From Topomyia yanbarensis (Eukaryota > Arthropoda > Insecta > Diptera > Culicidae), in contig NC_080672.1 in NCBI RefSeq assembly GCF_030247195.1, forward strand, positions 30,697,906 through 30,761,905: a DNA stretch of 64,000 nucleotides, given 5' to 3'. Made by a program: the position numbers and the translations under genes. The notes beneath the pieces are model-generated. The model was not told the DNA's origin. It searched no databases and was given only the letters and a program-made list of their open reading frames with translations. This document shows positions 55,935 through 64,000 of the stretch, one piece after another; the first letter of the stretch is position 1; each line of letters starts with the position of its first letter.

Positions 55935-57445
55935 TTCGGCGCCTACAAATAAGACAATCCGTAATATGGTGAAGAATTTCTTTGAGCACGGGTCTGTAGC
56001 AATTCCCGAGATTCCTATTCGACAGCACCCGCAACGTTCCAATGAAATTGTTGTAGCGGTAAAAAAGTGTCCCAAAATTCGTGTGTTGAATCGAAGCGAA
56101 ACATAGAACTATTGTACTGTACATTTGCATTAATGTTGCATTGAAACTCTATTTTAGCATTTACAATCTACTAAAGCTATATATTAGCATCATAAATGCA
56201 TACTCCAACAGCCGACATATAGCATTATCACTTGCTTTATATACTTGCTAATATCATGCGTACATGCTTCAACGATCTTTAAAGCATGTATGTTTTACAT
56301 ATGCATTTAGTGCCGTTGTAGAGCAAATATAAAGCCGATATAATGCTATTGTAAGGCTGTGGGTTTATTCGTTATGCAATTCAAATTTATATTCGGCATA
56401 TTTCATGTCATCCGACCATATGCAATGTAGCCTAGACAGCAAAAGCAGCGCACTTGCCGTCCGGGACGAGCCAAGCGTCCTCTGTTCGAGACTTACTAAA
56501 GTTAATTTTCATCAAACGTTATTCCTGTCGTGTGAGAACGAAATTCCGATAAGGATATACATTACAATGCATCAAAAGTGAGTCAATTGCGGTTCTAAAC
56601 AGTATTCTTATATTTTTGCTTTCTTCATACCGAAAAGGAAACACAAAAAATCGTTACAAAACCGGTAAATGACAACCAATGCAGGTATTCTAATAGCATG
56701 ACTAGTGCCAATGTCAGGCTGTCAAATTTTACATTTGTACACTGGTGCTATATAGTAGCATTAGTACCGCTACAACGGGCTGTCAATTTCTGCGCAGTAG
56801 TAGCACAATATTTCGCCTTTTCTGGCATAATACTGGCTTTACATCAGAAGGTATGGTTAAACGGCCCTTTAAGATTACTCTATAAGTAGATCTAAGGCAG
56901 ATATTAGGATACGTTATAAAGCTTTTTGGTTACTTAGGTTGTAAAGCCTGCTCAGCTAAAATGAGTGATAAGGGATTACAATTTATCTCGATACATATAA
57001 ATTTCCTGACAGTTTATGTGATTGGGTTTTCATCTACAAAACCACACCCGGTCGGCCAAACATTAACTTCTGCATCAAGCATCTCCAAATCAATAGCCAT
57101 CTACGGTCCTGATGGCGGAGCAATCTCTATCGTTTCAGTGCGGACAAAGGAAAATAGAAGGACTGATATGGCGCTCTACCTTGATGCGTTCTCATTGTTA
57201 AAATATTGATCTTTCTTCAGTTTTTTTTTAATTTTCGTAGTATATCTCAGTCTAACTTCCTCCTAAAGGGTCACCCAAATTTGGTTAAATTACGTTATCG
57301 AAGATCCAGTTTTATTTGTTTTTGTTTAATGAGCTTCAGTCACGGTTTCCGCCATACCTTTACCAAATCTATTTTCTGTACATGAAAATCATTCATAAAA
57401 CGAAAGGTTGAATTGTGATTTTATTCGTAATATATAGAATATTAT
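55935..57445. other. AT-rich stretch with one tRNA-like hint
   Basis: 56434-56495 (TAGCCTAGACAGCAAAAGC, GCGCACTTGCCGTCC, CTGTTCGAGACTTA) has A-box and B-box-like words as in tRNA-derived SINEs. 56160-56370 is made of repeated AGCAT/ATGC words. No gene. Confidence 0.3.
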
Positions 57446-57449
57446 TCAG

Positions 57450-57720
57450 AGTCCGGCTATACGACGTGAATTGATTCATGATTTGTTTCATCTTGAACAT
57501 GATTTGGTTATCGTGGTTGTAAATTAGTTTAAAAAAACAAAACATGTTTTCTCGTAAACTATTTCACGAAACCCGGAATATTATTCATGAATTCTTTTCT
57601 ATGATCATGAGCTAGTTCGTGATTCCGAAAATATTAGTCACGATTCATAATCCGTGCTCGTGAAATAGTTCACGGAATCTACTATTCAATTTATCGCATC
57701 CACATATAACTCATTACTTC
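57450..57720 (-). repeat. CATGA/CACGA-rich repeat, copy 2, left part
   Basis: Inverted relative to the copy at 26345-28060: the complement of CACGAGCACGGATTATGAAT and GTGAACTATTTCACGAG is found here. The match resumes at about 59870 after LINE F, showing that LINE F lies within this repeat or between two of its copies. Confidence 0.55.
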
Positions 57721-57764
57721 AACGTCATACGAAAACAATAACTAAAATAGTTAAAGTGAAATAA

Positions 57765-59860
57765 ATAAAAAAGCGAATAACCTTCAACGTATCAAAAGTA
57801 ATCCCGCGGATCAACATCTAAAGCAAATGCTGTTGCATGTATCAAAAAAGGTAGATGCCACAAAACGACGGGTAAAAAAATCTTTCTATGAGAACCTTAT
57901 TACTAACACACCACATTCAAAACTATGGAAAAACCTAAAAAGCACTTTTGGTTTAGCAAAAAGAAGCGACCAGATAAATCTAATTGTCGATGGTAAAAAA
58001 AAACAACAATAATGCAGAAGTCTGTGAGACTTTTAATGTCTTCTTCTCTAGTATAGGGCAAAAACTGTCAAATGATATCCCCACCACCTTAAACATTTGT
58101 CCTTTAAGTAATGTTCGTCGCGTACGTGAGTCAATATTTTTGCGTCCTTCATCAACAAACGAAGTAATGCTGATACATAGCCTAGATAATAAGAAGAGTA
58201 GTGGCCCTGATAACATTCCTGTCAACTGTAACTGTTGTGATTGTAATAATTATCGTCCTATATCTACACTGTTCATTTTGAACAAAATCCTCGAAAAACT
58301 ATTTGTTGCTAGATTATTAGAATTTTTGAACAAACACAGCGTCCTCTATAGATTTCATTATGGGTATAGACAAGACTCTAGCACCCAAACTGCTATAATT
58401 GAATTAGTTGATCTAATAATGAGCGAAGTGGATCGTAAAAATATTGTTGGTGCTCTATTCCTAGACCTTAAAAAAGCGTTTGACACTTTGGACCACACAA
58501 TACTGCTGGCCAAGCTTGAATGTTACGGTATAAGGGGCATTGCTCATTCTGTTATTCATAGTTACCTGACGAATAGAAAGCAATTTGTATCTGTGGATGG
58601 TGAACGTAGTAGCCTTGCTCTCATTGGAATCGATGTCCCTCAAGGTAGTAATATAGGACCTTTGTTATTTCTGTTGTATATTAATGACCTAGGTAACTTG
58701 AGGCTTACTGGAACTCCTAGACTGTTTGATGATGACACAGCTCTGTTTTATCCCAACAATGATGTCAATACTATAATTAACTCGATCGATAACGATCTAA
58801 GTGTTCTCGACCAATATTTCAAAGCAAGTTTATTATCACTAAACCTTTCCAAAACTAAGTACATGATCTTCCGATCCATACGGAAAACTTTACCAACACA
58901 TCATCATCCCAAACTTAGAGATTGTACAATTGAAAATGCGGACTGTTTCAAATATTTGGGTATACACATAGATCCTACGTTATCCTGGACACACCATATA
59001 AAATTTATCGAAAAGCGTGTGGCATCCTCTTGTGGTATTTTGTGGAGAGTTAAAGCGTTTGTTCCCCAGCGAGCTCGGTTGAACTACTACTTTGCATACA
59101 TTCATTCACAACTTAACTACTTAGTATCGGTATAGGGGCGAGCAGCGAGCTCTCACCTTAAAAAGCTACAAACACTACAAAACAGATCCCTGAAAATTAT
59201 ATTTAATAAACCACTTTTATATTCGACTTTGTTGTTATACTCTGAAAATGCCCACAATATTTTACCCATAGCCCACTTATGTGACGTACAAACACTATTA
59301 TTCATACACGACAATCTACATAACTCCATCGCGCAGCATAATATACATTTTACAACTTTAATACATTCTCGTTCAACGCGTCGAAATAGTAACTTGCAAC
59401 GCATTCGAGCAGCCACAAACCTTGGCCGAAAGCGCATTCTTTTTATTGGCCCTACCAAATTTAATGCACTTCCACTTGACATGCAGAGAATCGACAATCG
59501 TACCATTTTCAAGGCTAGATTGAAACAGTACTTTAAACATAGGCTTAACGAAATATTTAATTAATGATATTGTTTTGTAATTTAATGTAAACATCCGTCA
59601 GCAGTACTTAACTTTAATTTAATTTATAATGTGGATCCCTTAACAGGAAATCTATTTCCACTGGGATTCCATCTTAGTTAATTATCTTAACCTAATTGCA
59701 CATCAATAAATGTATGTCTCAGCTCAGTTTGTTTTATTTGTTTTGTTTGTTTTTGTTGCCATTGTTCATGGGCTGAGACAAGTTGCGTCCATTACCAGGG
59801 GGCTCTTGTATGGGTTCTTTGGTGTGGGGGAGTGTGGTGGACAATTTAAAAAAAAATTTA
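57765..59860 (+). mobile_element. CR1/L2-like LINE F, RT almost intact
   Basis: The best-preserved LINE. It starts within the linker (NPADQHLKQMLLHVSKKVDA, SFYENLITNTPHSKLWKNLK). A slip in an A-run at about 57994-58003 shifts frame. Then 57984-59135 codes FNVFFSSIGQKL, KSSGPDNIPVN, a junction at about 58225 where 60-80 residues of RT are missing, NNYRPISTLFILNKILEKLF, YGYRQDSSTQTAI, motif A ALFLDLKKAFDTLDHTILLA, motif B DVPQGSNIGPLLFLLYINDL, motif C LFDDDTALF (normally FADD), LSKTKYMIF. A single TAG at 59133-59135 sits where a Trp is usual; the frame goes on to 59564 (SHLKKLQTLQNRSLKIIFNK, IFKARLKQYFKHRLNEIFN). The 3' UTR runs to an A-rich end at about 59845-59860. No endonuclease: 5' truncated. 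Relatively young but inactive. Confidence 0.88.
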
Positions 59861-59869
59861 AAATGTTTT

Positions 59870-61090
59870 TCATGTATACATGAACTGATTCATGACTTCT
59901 AGCGATTTAGTCATAAGTTCACCATTCATGCTCCCAGAATAGTTCACAAAACCGGAACTAGTTCATGATTCCTAGTATAATTATCACGATTTACCATTCG
60001 TGCTCATGAGATGAGAACTGGTTCATGATTCCTATTATAATAGTTGCGCCTGACCATGTGTGTCCGTGAATAAGTTCACAAAATCATAAAATATTATTTA
60101 TGGATTCATGAACTAGTTCATGATTCGTAGTACATGATTCACAATCTATCTTGAGTATTTGTAATATTTAGAAGACATCCGTAATCATTTTCAATTTCAT
60201 GCAACTTTGTACATGGTTTGAAAATTTTCACATGGGTTTTTTCATAAAATATTGTTCAGTTATGTCCAGCTTCTAGCGACTAGTAATAAGTGCGAGCAGC
60301 AGCTACGAGAAAACTATTAGGAATTCGAACATCGTTATTCCTTAGATAAGGTTCAATGTGATGTGTGAGATAGTTCACAAAACAAGATACCGCGAATCAG
60401 TCACACTTTTATGATTCAATTAATACTGTTACGTAACTAAGAGTAAAAAATCCGATAGTAATTAAACATGAACATGAGCCACATTACTCTACGTGTTAAA
60501 TTCGAAAGTGTGCTCAAGAATAAAATGTCACGGTAACGTGCACTTAAACTACGAAAATCGTGACTAGAATCCTGAAGTAGTAAACATGAATTACACTGCT
60601 CGTGACTAGAATATCAAAGATCATGACAATAATCCTTAAATCATGAATATTAATCACTCTATTTTTGTCTAAAATATCACGAAAACGTGAATATAAATTA
60701 CGGAATTTGTGAGTAAGATCCTGAAATCCTGAACATAAGTCACACTACTCGGCCAGAAAAAAAAACACTATAACGTAATGAGAAGCTATGAAAATCGCGA
60801 CGAACCTTCTGAATTCATGAACATCGTTTAAATGCCGGATCTTTTTGTTGATATACTTTATTCAAACCAGTACATCCCTAAATTATGAACAAGAATCAAA
60901 CTAGTCCAGGGAACAACCAAAGTAACCTAAACAAACATTGCAATGTAACGGCATGTACATTTTAGGTAAACACGCATAGTTTTATGAATAGGAGGTTTAT
61001 TATTCATAATTTCAGAAAATTGGTCACGATTTTCGTAAATCATTCAGTTCGAGAAATCGTGATTTTTTTCATGTACTTATGAACAGATTT
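59870..61090 (-). repeat. CATGA/CACGA-rich repeat, copy 2, right part
   Basis: Continuation of the inverted copy after LINE F. The anchor block TATGAACAAGAATCAAACTA, GTCCAGGGAACAAC (about 60878-60915) is the complement of 26498-26555, and ATTCATAATTTCAGAAAAT, GTCACGATTTTCGTAA (61010-61045) mirrors the beginning of copy 1. Divergence between copies is substantial. Confidence 0.6.
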
Positions 61091-61099
61091 TTTCCGTGC

Positions 61100-62780
61100 A
61101 CAGTTCGTGTTCATATTTTTATTAATCCATTGACTTCCCACCAGCATTGAGAAGGTGGAAAAAAATCAGCAAACTATTTTAACCAAGGAGCTTTTATTCT
61201 CAGCTGCTACGATTATCAAAAAACGCCGATCAACCATGTTGGTTTTAACCCTTTATTGCCCAACCAACTATATATAGTAGGTGCTACGAATAACTCCTAT
61301 TACTCCAGCGATAACGCAGAACAGGCATTATAAATGAGTTAATATTGTTCATATACTCTTGCAGAATACGTTTAGAGAAGTTAGAGTGGTTAAACCAGTG
61401 TTTATGTTCTGTTTTCATTCAATTTTCCCTTAAGGGGTTACATATTTTTGTCAGGATGAAAAAAAAATCGAATTTTTGTAAATTAGATATCGTGAAATTA
61501 CATACGCTGAGGAAAATTTTCTCAAAATTTCATTAATATTGGAATACTACAACTTGAGTTAGAGCTATTCATAGACCGCTACCCATTGACGACTTGTAGG
61601 CGGTGCGTAGTATTTGGTACGCTACGCCGTTGACTCGCTGCACCGACAGTAAAACTCGATTTTCTCGGGTTTGTATTTTGTTGAAAAATTCACTCGCAGC
61701 GATCACGATATCTCAGGAACCAATCTATCGATCAATCTGAATTTATCACTGATTGTTCCTTATTATATCAGCTACTTTGAGTACAATAATCAATTTTCTG
61801 GAAAGACCATCATTTTCATTTTTTTCGATCGGAAAACTCACTTTGCGCGCGTGAAAAAAAAGTTGTGCAATAATGGATTAAAAACGACTGCCAACAACAT
61901 TGTTAACTAGTTACCAGTGAAGATACATATATCTCTAGATATGTTAGCCTGGTTTTCAGTTTGCATACAAAGTTGTCCGCTGTCATTTTTTCCTCCGTAG
62001 CCTGTTGCACGTTTAGCTCACTCTTCTCCTAGTTCCTGCCAAAGACGAGTCGCCTTAGAACTCTAAGAACCTTTATTTTCACAACATCGCCTAACAAGCC
62101 TTTAATCATGAATCAGCTGCTTTTATTTATTAAATTCTTGAATCAATGCTGGTAGGATCAGAACTCAAGACCACGTAAATAAAAATTTAGGTCAAGAACG
62201 CAATCCAAGGAAGGAAAAAATGACCATTTTCTTACAACCCACAAAAACACTCGACCGAACAAAACAACAAACAGCTTTGATTCTGCTGTGGTGATCTGCT
62301 GAAAAAACCGAAGGACAAAAAAACGCTCGCAGTAGCTCGACTGGCCTGATCAACGTCAGTCCCAATCAGTGCCATGGCGGGGTACGTGTTCTAATTTAGC
62401 TAATTGCCATTAACTAATTTAATCGCTCTCGTAACCTTAAAGATGAATGTCCCAATATCGTTCAATGCAGGTCATTTTTTATTGGACAAATTTTGGATAA
62501 TTTTGAGACAGATTAGTTCGGTCGGAAACACGTACATCTCCCTTACAGGGCGCCGTCTGTACGAACGACACCGCACCGAGTAACGTAATGAAAACATAAT
62601 TAGGCTACGAACGTTGCAATCTTGGCGCTGATCTTAGGCGCTGCTGCTGCTTCTCAACGCACACCGTCTACATACTTAAGTTGTTGCGTAAATGACCCTT
62701 CTCCCTCCCGTCTCGTGGCGTTCGCCTTTGCATATACCTACTGGGCCTCTGCATGCCGGGTGGACGTGATGTGATTTCCA
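61100..62780. other. Upstream region of the 62.8-kb gene
   Basis: To about 61900 it is AT-rich without recognised content. From 61900 it becomes GC-richer and repeat-poor, compatible with promoter or 5' UTR of the gene that follows. An ATG at 62374 (GCCATGGCGGGGTACGTG) sits directly before a donor-like GTACGT, but its phase does not fit the next exon candidate. Confidence 0.3.
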
Positions 62781-62787
62781 AGCTATT

Positions 62788-62962
62788 ATGCTGCAGTTTA
62801 CAGCTTTGCTTTGCTTCGCAGTGACTGTGCTTCGGATAGGGTTACCAGATAAGTACAACGACGATGACCTTTTGTGGGATACAACGCGAAACTTCGTTAG
62901 TTTATTCATACCAATCTTGGAAGGCACGACGAAGCATCTTTATTGTGAAGCAATAAGTCAAG
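62788..62962 (+). CDS. Possible upstream coding exon of the 63.1-kb gene
   Basis: A plus frame from an ATG at 62788 (MLQFTALLCFAVTVLRIGLP, then DKYNDDDLLWDTTRNFVSLF, LYCEAISQ) reaches a good donor CAAG/GTGAGC, last base 62962. Removing a 147-bp intron to the acceptor ACCACAG at 63109 joins AGTCAAG to ACGCTGAC in the same frame as the downstream gene (SQDADNSSIMAPLV). An alternative acceptor with a better pyrimidine tract (TTGCTTTGCTTCGCAG, ending 62821) would make the exon start at TGACTGTG, with the real start further upstream. Frame agreement at the junction is the main support; the downstream acceptor is pyrimidine-poor. Confidence 0.4.
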
Positions 62963-63129
62963 GTGAGCGAGAAGAATTTCTTACTTTTATGTCGCTTTGT
63001 ATAAGTGGGTGTTAAAACCGTTGAAACCAGTTTCCTAGCCGTATGGCATTCTCGACGAAGCAACCGATAATAACGGTAATCTTCGCGTGAACAATCAAAG
63101 TAACCACAGACGCTGACAACAGCTCCATC

Positions 63130-63738
63130 ATGGCTCCTCTCGTAACAGAGTGTGATGAGAAAAAGGAATCGCTTGTCCGACAGAGACTTGCCGACTTTGT
63201 AGAAACCCTGGAGAACAACTTTCGGTTGATAAAAAATCTCCTAACCACCGAATATCCCAACGTACATCAGATTCGGGTAAGTTCGATTCGGTACGAGCTA
63301 CTGACGCGATCCTGTCCGGATGCTGCTCCCTACCCGGTTGACATCACGGAAGAAGTCAAACTCGAATGCCTGCAGGAAATCGGACATCGTCTGGGGTCAG
63401 TGGCAAACTTAGTCTCGGAAACGATTGACAGCTACAACCGAATACGGGACAGCTTCGGAGCTGTGGAGAAAATCGCCTACAAATTGGACTGGGAGCAGGA
63501 AAGTGAACTTATTCGAGGATCTAAAACACGAAAGCCACTAAAGTCTTACCTGGACGTCGGTTACGTAGTCTGTTCGGAGCTCGAAACTATGGTAAATGAG
63601 CTGCAAGCAGTGTTCAACCAAATCGATGGTAAACGATCTAGGACGATTGAAAATTTCAGGAGCTGTCTAAAAATACCTGAACAGTTTGAAGCTTCCGTTC
63701 TAAGTTTTCTCGTTAGTCTACAACCCACAACTGAATAA
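63130..63738 (+). CDS. Uncharacterised helical protein, 202 codons
   Basis: An intact open frame with strong start context (ATCATGG) and protein-like composition: MAPLVTECDEKKESLVRQRL, ADFVETLENNFRLIKNLL, VHQIRVSSIRYELLTRSCPD, ITEEVKLECLQEIGHRLGSV, NLVSETIDSYNRIRDSF, YLDVGYVVCSELETMVNELQ, AVFNQIDGKRSRTIENFR. It is rich in amphipathic helix with regularly spaced Leu/Ile/Val, no signal peptide, no membrane span, no zinc motif. I do not recognise the family; a coiled-coil or subunit-type scaffold role is only a guess. The start may instead be internal if the upstream exon is real (about 267 residues in total). The stop codon TAA overlaps AATAAA (63734-63739), a possible polyadenylation signal. 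GC content is higher than in surrounding DNA, as for a real gene. Confidence 0.75.
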   Translation: MAPLVTECDEKKESLVRQRLADFVETLENNFRLIKNLLTTEYPNVHQIRVSSIRYELLTRSCPDAAPYPVDITEEVKLECLQEIGHRLGSVANLVSETIDSYNRIRDSFGAVEKIAYKLDWEQESELIRGSKTRKPLKSYLDVGYVVCSELETMVNELQAVFNQIDGKRSRTIENFRSCLKIPEQFEASVLSFLVSLQPTTE

Positions 63739-64000
63739 ATTCCAAACTAGATCTTTAATTCATAAACGATTATTACCTAATCTGCATCCAAAATACTTGT
63801 GTGAAGAACGTTCACGCTGCAACTGGCCGCCGGAGAAGGAAGAAGGTAACAAGTGCACAATCACTGAAGCCTTCCAAACTTGTTCCATTAATTTTATCGT
63901 CGTTTCTGGTTCAGTTTGTGCATACTTGAACCTAGAGGGGGTTGGGGGGGGGGGATCTCCTGGCATGTGAAGAACACGAAACGAACGCCGGCAACCGCCC
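63739..64000. other. 3' flank of the 63.1-kb gene
   Basis: AT-rich start with ATTAATTTTATCG-type words, then a G-run at about 63939-63954. No further gene visible before the window ends. Confidence 0.3.

Noticed and set aside
1..64000. CRISPR arrays, operons, phage or prokaryotic defence genes
   Set aside because: Tandem repeats here are satellite or minisatellite without unique spacers; the spliced Fas3 exons and the LINE/SINE content show insect nuclear DNA.

Overview
This is a window of insect nuclear DNA, most likely from a mosquito of the subfamily Culicinae. Three things point there. Six minus-strand exons match fasciclin 3 as I know it from Drosophila. The bulk of the sequence is AT-rich transposon debris. 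Several repeats are of types I associate with culicine genomes: elements ending in TTAATCCACCTAGTGGTG, a CA-microsatellite module ending in CTCGGCCCTCCGGG, and a tRNA-derived SINE with a GGCGAATGACCTTAAG tail. The genus cannot be fixed by eye. Nothing bacterial, plasmid-like or CRISPR-like is present.

Layout. 0.9-1.5 kb: two tRNA-derived SINEs head to head. 4.0-5.7 kb, minus strand: six spliced fasciclin 3 exons coding three Ig-type domains, the transmembrane helix and the first cytoplasmic residues; the signal-peptide exon and most of the cytoplasmic tail are not identified. From 5.7 to about 62 kb I find no convincing host gene. This stretch would lie upstream of the Fas3 exons and is probably a long 5' intron or intergenic space. 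It holds seven broken LINEs of at least three lineages, a 1.9-kb hAT-type element with intact 8-bp target duplication, a pogo-type element with a relic DNA-binding domain, SINEs, three long foldback elements, a 162-bp satellite that reverses direction at its centre, a 16-bp minisatellite with two sub-arrays, dispersed repeats, a histone H2A pseudogene and two hammerhead-like motifs. 62.8-63.7 kb, plus strand: one apparently intact gene for a helical protein I do not recognise.

GC-richer islands almost free of repeats (about 22.0-24.5, 36.4-37.3, 44.9-46.6, 54.05-54.95 and 61.9-62.8 kb) are the best places for unseen 5' exons, promoters or enhancers.

No set of genes here works as a pathway. 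Fas3 is a homophilic adhesion molecule and the rest is mainly mobile-element archaeology. The most interesting signals are structural: the inverted satellite, the foldbacks, the hammerhead-like motifs and the transcribable SINE pair.
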